A stretch of DNA of 52,395 bases from Klebsormidium nitens. Its lineage: Eukaryota > Streptophyta > Klebsormidiophyceae > Klebsormidiales > Klebsormidiaceae. The notes beneath the pieces are model-generated. The model was not told the origin of the DNA, made no database searches, and saw nothing but the letters and a program-made list of their open reading frames with translations. A program made the position numbers and the translations under genes. The stretch is from the NCBI GenBank assembly GCA_000708835.1, contig DF237515.1, forward strand, positions 2,687 through 55,081, in the 5' to 3' direction. Shown piece by piece: positions 22,244 through 33,979 of this stretch. How positions within the stretch are numbered: position 1 is the first letter of the stretch; each line of letters begins with the position of its first letter.

Positions 22244-25200
22244 ATGTCAAGTGTGGAGATCCTGCAGGCACCGCGGCCAGATGTGAACAGCACCTCTGCA
22301 GAGGACGGCGCTGCGACGAGCTGGGAGGAGTCGTACAAACCTTTACCCGTCATCTTCCTGGTCTTGTTTGGAATATGGGCAGCACTTCTGGCCCTGTGGT
22401 GCGTGAACACCTGGACAAAGCGGCGCTATCAGGTGAGGCGGGTGCATGCAGCCAGATCCTGATGCAGTGTAGGCACTCTTGACACCACATTGCGCTGTCC
22501 AGTTCTTCAAGTCTCTCAACTGCTGGTCACACGTGTGACGTAGTCGCATCACGTCACATTGCTGTCTGAGGATACACTCTGGGGAGGTGTTTGCTGCTCT
22601 TTCTGAGAAGGGGCTTTGAGATAATGCATGACCAAAATGCTGCCACGAAATGCTGCCTCGAAATGCTGTCCCAAGATCTATTGCTTCCTAGCTTCAAATC
22701 TGGAGATGTCTCTGTATCACACCGTCCATTCCGCGTTCAGACTTGCTCAGTAGTAATACAGCAGTGCTTTTCAGTCACCTTATGTTTTCAGGAGAGTCAA
22801 TGCCTTTCTCATGTTCTGCTCGGGACTTCTTCGGGGTGCCTGAAATTGGAATGTGTGCACACTGTTTGCAGTGTCTACAGCCTGAGTGAGTAAGCAGATA
22901 AGCGGGCAGTAAAGAGAAAATGTGCAAGACAAGCTTCAGCGTGTCACTGCGGGTGCTAGCGCAGGTCACAAAATTTCCTCCACTCTGAGACGCGCTCCTG
23001 GCGGTTTTGCAGTTGAGCAACCTGCAGTGGGCTCTCACATCGGTGCCGCTTCTCAAGACGCTGGTGCTTGGCATGTCCCTCGTCTTCTGGTGAGCATTGT
23101 CTCGTCGCCGCTCATGGAAATGCTGGTGTCATTGATGATGGCTTGCGGCGTGAGAACGACACGCTCGTGACACTAGTGATCATGCAGCAGACAATCCGAC
23201 AGTGCGTCAAGGGGCCTTTTTTATTTGTTTTTTTGGAGAGACAGTGTCATTGTGTGGCGGGACAACGTACAAGCCGCCTCGGAACTTTGACCAGCAACCT
23301 GGTCAGCTGCTCACAGCACATTGTTTGTATCATCTTTTGAAAGCTGACGATTCCACCCCGTCTGATTGTGTGTTAGCCAATTCTGAACTCATGTGGATTT
23401 AGGGTTAGGTAACAGCCTCCTTCAAAACCAAGGACGCGGTCACAGCAAGCACACTTGACATCTTACCCGGTGACCAGTTTCCAGTCTGAGCAAAGCTCTT
23501 GAGTAGCGCACCAGTGATCGACCTTGCTCACAAACCTTTCACTCCTGCAGTCTAGTTTCCCATTAAAACTTTGTTTGCAACCTCTCACATAGATAACCAG
23601 CTTCAAAGAGTTTCTGTCTGTACCTTCTATACCCAAACTTGCAAAACTTCTGCCCTAACCGGTCGCTGCGTCCCCCTCGCTGATCTGTCCTTGGCTGTCT
23701 GCCCGCAGGTACTCGTGCCTCTCGCTGGACACGTGCTCCTTCTGGGTGGCGTTTGGCGTGTTTGTGTCGCGCATCTTCTTTGAGACGTCCTGCTTCGTGG
23801 CGTTCCTGCTGCTGGCCCATGGTTACTGCATAACCCATGAGCAGCTGACCCTGACCGAGCGCCGCAAGATTGCGGTGCTGGCGGGCCTGCTCTACCTCAC
23901 CCTCACCGGCTACAAGGCCGCGCTGCCCCAGTTCTCGGTGAGGCGTTCGCGACAACTTGACTTCCAGAAAGGGGGAGATATGTTTTCTCTGATGGCATTG
24001 GATGGCTCTTTTGTTCGCCTGACTTATCACGGCTTGGAGGCATGCAGAGTAATGGAAAGAAGCGATTGCTTCATAGCAGGAAGTGTAAGCTGCTGAGATG
24101 CATCATGTCATTATTTTGAGGAATGTCAGGTATCTTGCTTCCGAGCATGACTGTCATCGGACCCTTCATGTCCCTGCTTCAGGCCAAATCCTCAGTACAT
24201 CTTTTTAGGAGGTCCGCAGTTTCGTGGTTCCATGAAAGTCATGTTGTAAATCCAAGCAAGCATGATCCATTTGGAGGGTTCCTTACTCTGAACGTGTGCT
24301 CACTTGCGTTGCTGCCCTGGCCTGGTGTTATCCCCAGGTGCTGGTGGCGGTGATCTACCTGCTGCTGCTGTTCGTCATCTTCCACCAGACGGGCGTGAAC
24401 CTTGCGCACCTGCGCGCGCAGCAGCAGGGCATCCTGGAGGACGGCCTGCAGGGAATGTACTGCGCAGTGCACAGCAAGTACCGCATGTTCAGGTGACGAC
24501 ACGAGACGAGACCGGCTTGTTTGCCCTGCCGAGCGCTCTGTTGGGTGGCTGCAAAGTACCTAAACGAGTGCAGTGCAGGCTGAAATCCATTTGCTTCGTA
24601 GGAAGTTATGTAGTGCAATCATGTATTCTGGCGCCTTCTTTGAACTTCCGGGTTTTGTGCCCATGTCGAGCACCAGCCCTGCGTACTTCGTTGGAGGGCG
24701 GGAGTTGTGAGGAGGCTTGGGGTTTTAGTTGCACGATATTCGAGTCTGGCAGCCTGCCTGTTGGATTTGCTATGGGATCGCCAATTGCCCAAGACCTCAG
24801 CCAGGGTGTTGAAATCGACTCGTGTGGGAGGAGTACGCGTGGCAGGCAATTTCTGCTCCCATCTGAGATCGTTGCCGCTGCCCGTGCAGGCGCTTCCAGG
24901 GTGCGATGGCCTTCACTCTGGTGGTCGAAGTGCTGGTGAGCACTGCTGGTCACAGTTGCGTGTCTCGTGTCAACGCGGAGCGGGTGTGGTCTTACAGGAC
25001 ATAGAGCAAGTGTCCTGATCTCAGTCATGTCGCTTCAAGCGTTTCGTCGAGGCGCAAGTCGTTCCGCTGAGGCGCAAACAATTGCGCTCTGAGGTACCTG
25101 CGACAGAGCAGTCTTTCCCCCCGTTGCTATTCAAAGTGGCTGCCTTCGGGTCTACCGTTACAAGCAGGACGCTCTTGTCTGACCGCAAGCGGATTTATTT

Positions 25201-27587
25201 GCGGCTTTAAGCTCCCTTCCAGCCCACAACTTATGGTGTTTGTCGCGTCCGTTTTTTGGGAGAAGTTCTCCCCATCTTTAACTCCTCGCCCTCAAAAAGA
25301 GTCGCAGAGCTAACCTCTTTGCATCCGTTCTCCCGATCACAGTATTGGCAACACAAGTTGCCCTACTTCTTTCCTTCTCTCGTTCCGGCGGACAACTCCT
25401 CGTTGTCCTTGCCGGCGCTGACCCTTTGTTTGGCCGCTTGCCTGCGCTCCTGTGGTTCAGATGCATGCCGGGGGGGAGGGTATGGCCGATGAGTACTGGA
25501 TCCGGTTGCTCGTGCGGGAAGTCCTCGAGCTGGGCATCTTTGCGTTCATCGGGTAAGGGGGCCCGCGCTGCCCGACAGAAGGTTCTGTGCTAGGAAGAGA
25601 GCCATTGGCTTTTCTTATATGAATTGGATGTTTAATCATGAAGGTGAAGCTGCCAGTTGTTAGGGAAGCGGAAGCGCGACTGCATGCAATTGGTGACGTG
25701 TGCATATAAGCAGCCTGGAGAAAGGGCTGAAGCTTGCTACCCGTGTTCGTTGCGTCTGCTGTCAGGATTTGTGGTCAAGGAAGCCGTCCGAGTCCGTGGG
25801 TGTCGTGAAACTGCGCCACCTTTTCCTTTGCTACTGCCTGTGGTTTCTTTACACCGGGTTCCAAAAAGATTGAGGTAACTCAAGTCGACGTCAATCCAGA
25901 GCCGGGATCGAAGTCGTCTTTCCGTTCTGGTGCAGGTGGACGTTCCGGTCGCGGCAGCAGAGCCCCTTCTTCGCAGTGATTCCGACCGTCCAAGAAGAGG
26001 AGGGCCCGCGGAAACTGCCGCCCATCCACAGCGTGGTCAGTGACAGCCCTTTCGTTTCCCGGCATCGTTTGATTGCGCCCCATGGTTGCTCCTTTAGCCA
26101 TTCCCTTTACTTTCTCTTTTGTGAGGAATTTGCTGCTTTCGTCCGACAATCTCCTTGACCAGCAAGATGCGCCCCACTCGCCAGCCCAAAAAGAGGTTTG
26201 TATTGGTTTCCCAATTGAAGCAGCTGTGGCCCACTTAAAGAAGCGGCACATTCTGCTTGGCTTTTAGATTCGTTCAAGTTTTCCTGCGGCACCATCTTCA
26301 GGCGGAGATGAAGATCCACAGGCGGCGGTTCAAAGCGATGTCTGAATTCTTGGCGACTTCTGGCTGCTCGACGAGGGGTGCAGGATGCTCGATGATGATC
26401 AACTATACGCTATTCTGAGCCCGAAGGGCAGTGCGGATAGCAAGATTCACTGAGAGTTCCTTGGCCTCCTTTGGTGCGTAGCACCTAATGTCGATGCTGG
26501 CGGCCTTCTTTTTTTGCAATCTTTCCTTCCTTCGTGTTGGTAAGGTTCCTGAGTGGTGTCTGTTTGGTTCCAAGTACCGCTCCACAGTGCGTCATGCGCG
26601 CTGTAAACGGTATTTCTTCGGCTAGTGACGGTGACAGCGATTTATACTGGCCAGAACACCTCGTGGGTTGGGCCCACAGGGACTTCGCAACTGGTTGAAT
26701 GCGGTTTATTCCTCGCCGGTTGATTCTAGAACCCAAGTCCGTGGGCCCGTTCGGCCCCCAGGGTGCTCGCTTCCTTGTTTGAACCTCTCATTTGGCTGCA
26801 GGAAATGGACGAGAACGAGTTCCGAAGCGCCGACTTCCGAGATTGGCACATCGGGGTGGTGAGTGAACTGGGCACACGAATGGACGACAGCTTATCAATC
26901 AGCGAGCCCTAGATTTACCGGATGAAGGCCCTTTGCTCTGTCCCAAAGCACCTCCAGTTCCCTCTTCTCGTGATAGACCACGTCGTCTGCCACATACAAA
27001 AGACGTGTTTCTTTTCAGCTTCTCTGCCGTTCAGAAGAACATTCTGACGAGTTTGCTTCCGTGTGCAGCCCGCGAGTGCAGCCTACGGCGCCCCGTACGG
27101 TCCCGCCATGATCGTCATCGTCCAGAATCCGTGCGAGCTCATGATGGCCGACCAGCCAATCCCGAGCCGCCACCTCAGCACACCGCCTCCGGCGCCCCAA
27201 GCCTCTAAAGCGCCCGATCCTATGCACCAGCGGCGAGTACCTACTGGTTTCGGAAAGGCTATAGAGGAGCGGCTTAGAGCGACATTCAGGTGTGGGGCGT
27301 TGAATCCTTCAGTTTCCCAAAGGGTGGGGACTTCCAGACAAGCTTTTGGTTCTGCCTTTGAGAAGGCGGAGCCAAAGCTTGTTACAGGGGCAGCGGGAAA
27401 CGGTAAAGAACTGGGTCTGTCACAGGACTGTTCGCATTGTGGGAAGCCGGTGGATCGGCCCTTGGTCGAAAAGAAACTGGTCGTGGGGTCGAAGATTGGG
27501 GGTTTCGGGGAAGATGTGCAAACGGCCGCGATGGGTGGGCTAGAGTGCCCCGACAAAAGGCGGCATGCCTGGGGCTCTCACACATGA
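22244..27587 (+). CDS. Seven-transmembrane LUSTR/GOST-like protein (plant GPCR-like), 9 exons
   Basis: Exons 22244-22432, 23013-23089, 23709-23937, 24338-24492, 24890-24935, 25461-25552, 25936-26035, 26802-26858 and 27069-27587 keep phase and encode 487 aa. Seven hydrophobic helices can be read: about 33-55, 66-90, 97-125, 135-156, 166-188, 219-234 and 248-264. Conserved family stretches include CSFWVAFGVFVSRIFFET, AHGYCITHEQLTLTERRK, LLVREVLELGIFAFIGWTFR and DWHIGVP followed by MIVIVQNP. They resemble plant proteins annotated as lung-seven-transmembrane-receptor-like; related GOST proteins act in Golgi/endosome trafficking or as orphan receptors. As in the plant relatives there is no large luminal N-terminal domain or signal peptide before helix 1. 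The ~170-residue cytosolic tail contains a CSHC pair at 436/439, like half of a zinc ribbon. Function and ligand are unknown. Confidence 0.88.
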
Positions 27588-29988
27588 GCGAGAGGGACGT
27601 CCCCGTGTGTTGATGTAGATTAGTCGTCAGTCAAGTCAGAGCATACAAGCTCAAAATTGAACGGAAGAGTCTCTCAAAGCGTCGAGTGCGCTTTTGAAAG
27701 TGGCAAACAACCATCTCTTGACAGTTAGCAAGCCTGTCAAGTCCCGAACAGATTGTACCAAATGCCCCAGCCACAATCGAACATATAGCTGGCCTTCTTT
27801 GTTGAATCCAGCTTGATTACATTCACCTTTGGTGCTTCATAGAGAGTGATACTGCAGGCTAGGCTAGGCTAGGATTTGAGATGACTCGGAGCTGGCGTTA
27901 AACTTACCATCTTAAGAGTCACTGCCACGTGAAGGCTCAGAATGTAAGTAATGATATAAAAGAACTGCCGATTTCAAAAAGATATCCTGAAGTTGACGTG
28001 AGTCCGACTTGAAGTCCGCAATTCAGACAACTAAGCCAGGCTGATCGGCCCTTTTGCATGCACCTCACTTGCCAATAATTGGTCGTATATCAGACCCGGT
28101 AGAATTCGGATGCACTCCCTGCTCATGAATTGTATAGCAAGCTAGCTGGTCATTTCAATCCGGCCTAAGTAGGCGGCTGTGCACGGTTGATGATGAGGCT
28201 CAGTGGCCGCATGCGCGCGCCTTAATAAGGTCCGCCTTCGGTCATGCATGCCAGGGTTCAACGGTTGCTAGCGCGCTGCCTGGCATGTGTTTGTTGATTG
28301 ACTGCCTGCAGATGACACGATCCGATCGGTCACGGTCTGCGCCCAGCTAGCGGCGGCAGGAAATTGCGATCACACGGAAAATAACTAGCTATAGCTTGCT
28401 GCTAGTAAAAGTAATAATATAGTAATAAATGACTCAGTGAGCTCATTCAATATTTTTCAAACACGATCAGTGACTGAACATGGCGTATAGCAGCGAGCAA
28501 AATCGACGTGTAGAGCTTCTAGTACGAGCAGCGCGCATGGATTCTTACCCGACGCATCAAGACTCAGAAATATGGCAGGCCGCGCCGTGCGCGTGAGCTC
28601 TGTACGCGCTCTGCAACATATATTATATTTCATCATGTGCATGCGCAAATTACCATATCATTCGAATCACAAGGCGTATACATGGCATTGGGTACCCGCG
28701 CGATCGATCATTGGCAATCGAATCATTCTATATGATCCGAAATGTATCATAATGTCTTAAATTGCATGAGACTCATGCAGACAATGAGGGATTTGATGAC
28801 ACTAATAGCATAGTATACGCCGCGCGCGCTATAAACTAGCCGCCCTGCTCGCGTGCACAGTTCAGACCCATAACATGATAAGTAAACCTGGTATGTTTAC
28901 ACCAGTGAGCCCATGCCGCCTAGTTAGCTCTGAATTAGCGGGCCTTCTCCACAGTGGCACATGACACAATGATGCACATGATCAGATCTGAAAGAGCAAA
29001 TGGAGACACCGATCGAACTTTTTTAAGGCCCTCATCCAGTCAATCAATCATCATCTTGAATGCCTTACAATCGAGATTGGAGCCAGCCTGCTAGAGAGCA
29101 AACGAAAAGCGATTGAGCCTGGCAGCAGTTTCCCGCAAAGCAAAGAGTTCTCAGGCCTAACAGTCCCAGCTAGGTGGCCGTCCGACAAACACATCGGATT
29201 GATCAAGTCACGCATTTTCAATAAGCAAAAGCCAACTGTTGTCCTCCGCCTCAAATCAGCCATTGCAATTGCAATTGCTCTATCTCAATTACGGTAAAGC
29301 TCGCTATGGTCCGCGGGGGCGGCCTGTGCGCTTACAGCGCTTGAAGCAGACCTTTCAACACAAGCTTCGACGGGTACCTGCAAACACGACAGAAAGCAGT
29401 GAGCTATGAGGATGGCAATCGTGACGATCGGTTCGGGCCTATGAAAAACAATGTCTACTTCGGCATGATGCGTTTCTCCAGAAATTTAGAGCACAGGCAG
29501 GCCCGCAGCCTCCAACAGCATACAAAAACTCAAGCAGCTTGCAAACTCTTCTAAAAAGGCAAAGTCTCAAGGCAGACAGCGGACATCACGCATGCTGCTC
29601 ATCTACATGCGAGTGCCGCAGCAGGATTGGCAAGCTCAAAAAGGAAACAGCGCACACCCAGATGAACCTGTACTACAGTTCGCAACTCCTTGACAACGCA
29701 ACAGCTGTATGGAGAAACCTCAGCAGTTGCGTTCCTCACCCACAGCTGCCGCAGCCTCTTCCCCCCGCCACTGCAGATCAAACACCATGCACCGACCCCT
29801 GCTCGCGTGAACTAGTCCTCACCAGTCTTTTCAAAGGTTGCGTAGCGTCTCCAAAAGCACCTCGATCATTGCTTAAAGCAACTACGTTGGCCGCCCGGGT
29901 TAATTAACAGCCTCGCCCCTTAAAATCAAGCTGCGCACCAACCTTGGTCGCACCTGCCCTCTCCAAAGCCGCGCCCCCTAAACGCGCT
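27588..29988. other. AT-rich convergent spacer
   Basis: This 2.4-kb stretch separates convergent genes. It has a short tandem GGCTA run at about 27857-27873 and the same palindrome-rich, AT-leaning texture (ATCGAT, GCATGC, CGCGCGC) as the 6.1-7.6 kb spacer. I see no supported gene. An exon-like piece on the minus strand at about 29300-29378 follows a good acceptor, but nothing connects it to a coding model. Confidence 0.45.
27857..27873. repeat. GGCTA short tandem repeat
   Basis: Three adjacent GGCTA units plus a partial fourth lie downstream of the 7TM gene. It is too short to suggest a function. Confidence 0.5.
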
Positions 29989-32649
29989 CTATTCAGAGGG
30001 CGGCCCTTTCAGCTCCCCAATCGCTTTTCCCAGCAGCCGGTGGAACAGGCCGGGGTGTTCGCGCTCCAACTTGGGGCACTTTCGGAGAATTCTCAGCGCT
30101 ACCCCCGGTTGCCCGACGTCAATCAGATTGTAGACGAGCCGGATCACGTTGGACAGCCGCACCGTGACTCTGTCTTCTAGACTCGCCTCAAACACCGCCA
30201 CCGCGGCATCCAACAACCTCTTCCCGACAAGAAACTGGAACAGGCACTTGTGGAGCCGCGTGGGCGGCCCCTCGTGCGCCACCTGTCCCACCACGAAGCG
30301 CCGGTGCTCCTCGAACGCGGCCATCAGCGGGATGACGTCACCCTCCCCTTTGCGCAGCTCCGCCTCGAAGAGCGGCGTCGGCGTGTCGATGGCGTAACAG
30401 CGGCCCCGCGCGTCGAGCCAGCGGATGACCTGCCACGCTTCGGCCGTGTCCCCCGCCCGCGCTTGCGCCACCAGCAGAGACTCCAGAGCCACGTCGACTC
30501 CAGGTACAGTCCGGTACGGCAGCCCCGCAGCAGTGACACGTGGCAGCATCGCCACGACCTGCGCCAACGCCTCCCCGGCCTTACTGACGTCACCCGCCTC
30601 GAGATGCGCTCGGCCTTGCTCGAGCAGCTTCCCCCCGACCTTCAGCCGCGCTGCGTCAATTTTTTCAACAAAGGCCGGGCGTCCCGCGCGGTGGTATGCC
30701 CGGGCGAGGACTTCGAAGGTGCGCCCGTGCGGCATGGCCCCGCCGTTGCGAAGGACGGCCAGAAACTCGAGCCCCGTCTGCTCGTACCCGTGCTCCGCGT
30801 ACTGGGCGACCAGCGAGTCAAGCATTCTTTCGTTGGGCTTCGCCACGGCTTTCAGGTACACGTCAAGAAGGTATAGCGCCTCGAGAAACTTGCGCTCCTG
30901 CGAGAGCGTCTGGATCGTCGTTACAAACGGCGCGTAGTTACCTGTCTCGCCCACTAGCAGGGTCGCCCCCACGGCCAGCTCCAACTGCCGCGCATGGATC
31001 AGGCTCCTCACGAGGTCCCTTCCCGCCGACTGCACCTCGTCCAGCGGCAAACCTTTGCCCAGACTCCCCTTGAACGCCGCCACCGCCTCGTCGAACGCCC
31101 CCGCTTTCATCAGCTCTGCCGTCAGCACCTGTTCCGTCCGCATGCGGCTCGCGGGCTCCTCGGGGGGCCAGCAGTCCTGCACCGCGCGCGCCAGCGCAAA
31201 GTGGCGCCCCCGAGCCAAGTACCGGGTCACTGTGGTAATGAGGGCCGACTTCCGGGACACCCGCGACCGCTCCATCTCCATTCCACATGCGACGCTGAGA
31301 CCCGCTACTAACACCTCCCGGTCCAGGGGATCCCCCTGGAACCCCTTTGCGAGCATCCGGCAGGCCCGATCCAGGTGCGCCCACTCACAAAGGCCCCGTT
31401 CGACCCGCGCCGCCAGCTCCGCCCTAACGTCTGCAGTGGCCGGCAGGGACCGCAGAACGTCCAACAGGGCCTCTGCTCCAGCCTGAACATGATCGTCGGA
31501 ACTGGGGTCCTTCTCCGAATCGCCAGCCGACTTCGTTGGCGGTGTGATGCTTTCGCGCTCGGCATGCAGAATCCGGACCTGAGTCTCTGCACGGACCTCC
31601 CGCTCTCGGAACGGTTCTGCTGCTACCCGCCTTCCCTGTTGCTTGAGCATTTCTACATCCACCCTCTGTCCTGCGGGCACCACCCCGCTCCTCTCTTCAC
31701 TCACCAATCTTCCTTGCTGCGAACGCCTGTCTGCTGTCTCAGCCCCCTTTGAAAACGCGTCTCTGCCCTCCACCTTCCGTTCTTTCCCCCTGATATCCCC
31801 TTCAGCCCTGCCCCTCCCCTCCAATTGCCCAACCGCTGGCCCTCTCCTTTTCGCCTCCGCCCCTCCTTTGTCCTCCACGAGCAAAATTGCCTCCCCTTTC
31901 CTTCGCCTGTCTAGTTGCCAGCTTGCCCCATCCTGTTTCCGTGACCAGCCGCCCAAGACAAACTGCCCCGTCAGCTTAAACGCCCGAATCCTCTCCTTTT
32001 CCACCTCATCCTGAAACACCCACCTTGACGTGGGGCCGTCTTCAAACCACTCCACCTCGTTCTTCATTGCTAGGTAGTCTCGCACACCCAGCCCACGGGG
32101 ACGAACCCCTCGAAAGCCTACGCCAGCCATTGGCTCCCAGTCAAAGACTTTCTCCGTTTGCAGTCCTGCTCCCCGCTTCTGTGGTTCCCGGCTTGCTGGC
32201 ACTTCAACTGACTGGGGGGATGCAGATGAAGCCCTGGCTCCTCTCCCGCTGGTCGCCGGACGCTCGTGTTTGGCCCCAGACCAAACTCGCTCTGCCGTCT
32301 GCATTTCCGAAGTGTCTCCTTGAGCTCTTTTCCAGCCACCCTCCGCCAATCTTTCTCCGTTTTTGGCACGCCATCCTCTGCCGTTCATGTCGATCTCGGC
32401 CTCCGAAGCGCCCCCAAAATCGTGCTCCACAGCTTCGGCATACTCCAAGGCCTGGCCAGAGAAGCACCTGGCCTGGGGCCTGCAATGTCCACTACAAATC
32501 AGCATCAGTGCAGCTGTAAGCCTGTTCTTTCCGACAAAGTGGCGGGCCCCCTCTTGCGTTCCTCCGGATGAAGCCCTGCCCGGCCTAGCCCCAGATTGCA
32601 ATCCTAGACAACTAAAGCTCCAAACGAATTGTTCGAAATCCTGGTACAT
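29989..32649 (-). CDS. PPR-like helical-repeat protein, probably organellar, intronless
   Basis: A single uninterrupted frame of 886 codons, unlike its intron-rich neighbours, as is typical of plant PPR genes. The N-terminal ~110 residues are Arg/Ser/Gly-rich with few acids at the start and a possible mitochondrial-style cleavage context (RCFS), suggesting import into mitochondria or plastid. Residues ~110-370 are highly charged and low in hydrophobics, probably disordered. From ~385 onward the chain is alpha-helical with degenerate ~35-residue units; the clearest are around FLEALYLLDVYLKAVAKPNE, YEQTGLEFLAVLRNGGAMPH and DTAEAWQVIRWLDARGRCYA. PPR proteins bind organellar RNA for editing, splicing or stability. 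No DYW, E or SMR domain is seen at the C-terminus. ATG 32649 is the first ATG in frame, and a TGA lies in frame 14 bases before it. The RNA target cannot be read from the repeats, which are too divergent. Confidence 0.72.
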   Translation of the reverse strand: MYQDFEQFVWSFSCLGLQSGARPGRASSGGTQEGARHFVGKNRLTAALMLICSGHCRPQARCFSGQALEYAEAVEHDFGGASEAEIDMNGRGWRAKNGERLAEGGWKRAQGDTSEMQTAERVWSGAKHERPATSGRGARASSASPQSVEVPASREPQKRGAGLQTEKVFDWEPMAGVGFRGVRPRGLGVRDYLAMKNEVEWFEDGPTSRWVFQDEVEKERIRAFKLTGQFVLGGWSRKQDGASWQLDRRRKGEAILLVEDKGGAEAKRRGPAVGQLEGRGRAEGDIRGKERKVEGRDAFSKGAETADRRSQQGRLVSEERSGVVPAGQRVDVEMLKQQGRRVAAEPFREREVRAETQVRILHAERESITPPTKSAGDSEKDPSSDDHVQAGAEALLDVLRSLPATADVRAELAARVERGLCEWAHLDRACRMLAKGFQGDPLDREVLVAGLSVACGMEMERSRVSRKSALITTVTRYLARGRHFALARAVQDCWPPEEPASRMRTEQVLTAELMKAGAFDEAVAAFKGSLGKGLPLDEVQSAGRDLVRSLIHARQLELAVGATLLVGETGNYAPFVTTIQTLSQERKFLEALYLLDVYLKAVAKPNERMLDSLVAQYAEHGYEQTGLEFLAVLRNGGAMPHGRTFEVLARAYHRAGRPAFVEKIDAARLKVGGKLLEQGRAHLEAGDVSKAGEALAQVVAMLPRVTAAGLPYRTVPGVDVALESLLVAQARAGDTAEAWQVIRWLDARGRCYAIDTPTPLFEAELRKGEGDVIPLMAAFEEHRRFVVGQVAHEGPPTRLHKCLFQFLVGKRLLDAAVAVFEASLEDRVTVRLSNVIRLVYNLIDVGQPGVALRILRKCPKLEREHPGLFHRLLGKAIGELKGPPSE

Positions 32650-32904
32650 GGCAGGGCTTCATGAACACCTGGCCTTGACTGTTTTGGAACCGTAGTACTG
32701 GCGTGTAGGCAGGATGGAGGGAGTTGGTCGCACTTCACTAGCTCAGTGTGCGGCGTTGGCAAGCGGGCATCTAACATCAACAGCAGAGGAGAAGGAAGGA
32801 GCTGAGATATTGGTTCACCAGCGGTGGTATAAATAGTTGGTGCAATGCTGTCAGACCCAGAAGAAAAACCACGCACGCAGCCACACAGGAAAGGCACCCG
32901 GCTC

Positions 32905-33310
32905 TCACCTCCATCTTGGGTTGTTGCTGGAGAGTACACACCACTGCAGCTGACGCCGCAGCGCCGCCATCCTGAATCCTGATCGGACTGCCTCATCTGC
33001 AGCCTGAAGAAAAAGTAAGAGCGTTAGCACCTTGTAGCAGTCTGTTGATGATGTTTGCAACCTTCCCTCAGATTGGGGGTATGAGCAGAGTGTAGAATGT
33101 TGCAGTCAGAGACGCTCGGTGCACGTTTTTGTCTCATTTCAAAAGACAATGTTAACTGGCAACAGAGGACTGCTGCACCGTGGAAACCTTTTCTGGTTGG
33201 CTGGATACAAGGGTGTAATGCCAGGGGCTACCACCACTGCAATTTTGAAGATAGGCCGTGATGCTTGGTGGTGTGCGCAATGTTCGACTTACCTTGCGCT
33301 TGAAGAAATC
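32905..33310 (-). CDS. Possible small gene, 3' part only (microexon plus terminal exon)
   Basis: Two minus-strand segments fit as exons: 33310-33293 (18 bases, DFFKRK, preceded by a pyrimidine-rich acceptor and followed by GTAAGT) and 33003-32905 (33 codons ending in TGA, preceded by TTCTTCAG). They join in phase to a basic, helical peptide containing DEAVRSGFRMAALRRQLQW and ending NNPRWR. A first exon is not certain; an in-frame candidate with ATG and a GTTTGT donor lies near 33660-33720. If real, this would be a protein of roughly 60-70 aa. I do not recognise the family. The alternative is chance. Confidence 0.25.
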
Positions 33311-33857
33311 CTGCAGCAGAAAGCCGCTCCACAGACAGCATGCCGATGTGGAAATGAGTGTTAACACAAATTGGGAGAGTGCCAAAAGTCATTGGTCTCT
33401 TGCCAGTGGACTTCCAAAGTTGAAGATCTTTGGGTGGGAGTTGCTCCCAATGTGGCTGCTGGGGGCAATGGCAAGACAGATTTGCAAACGCCTTATTGCA
33501 TCACAGCCGTCAAAGCTTCCATTTGCCTCATTCAGAAGCCCCACGCTGTGGCTTATCAGCATGGATTGTGCTCAGCATCTCCCCCGGCCCAAACAACAGG
33601 ACCTTGACCATTGTCGTTAAATTTGAATGCTACAACCACCACAAACCTGCGCAATGCACGAGGGCGTCACGGTCTGGACAGCTCTTCCACATGCCATTGC
33701 CAATGCAAGCATTGAAGCAGCCCTGAGGCTGTATTGGAATCTGCACGAATCCACTTGAGCTTCGATGTCAGCCCCCCGTCAACCCTAAAGTTCCTAAAAT
33801 GTACAGCCCAAAACCCCAGGAGTTCTTAGGGGCTAGATTCAAGCAGCTGAAAGGTTC

Positions 33858-33865
33858 TAGGGTTT
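33858..33865 (-). promoter_or_regulatory. Plant telo-box (AAACCCTA) upstream of RPN6
   Basis: TAGGGTTT on the plus strand is the reverse complement of AAACCCTA, the plant telo-box common near the transcription start of ribosomal and housekeeping genes. It is 115 bases before the RPN6 ATG. A second partial copy (AACCCTAAA) is at 33781-33789. Confidence 0.4.
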
Positions 33866-33979
33866 TGCGCTGCAATACTTCAGGCTCTGTTGCAATCGAC
33901 TTGATCAAAGAAACCATCAACTCTTCCAAGCTGGAAAGCAGGCGATAGACGCATCGACCCTTCTATCGGTGCAGCAGCC

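Noticed and set aside
23400-23415. Interstitial TTTAGGGTTAGG
   Set aside because: Less than two repeat units inside an intron of the 7TM gene; not a telomere remnant that can be supported.
29281-29378. Exon-like minus-strand piece after a TTTGCAG acceptor, reading YPSKLVLKGLLQAL then stop
   Set aside because: It lies beyond the PPR-like stop codon and no upstream donor connects it in frame to any gene; it may be 3' untranslated sequence.
30250-30937. Overlapping plus-strand frames of 170-208 codons inside the PPR-like gene
   Set aside because: Arg/Pro/Leu-rich antisense shadows of an 886-codon frame; no motif and no splice support.
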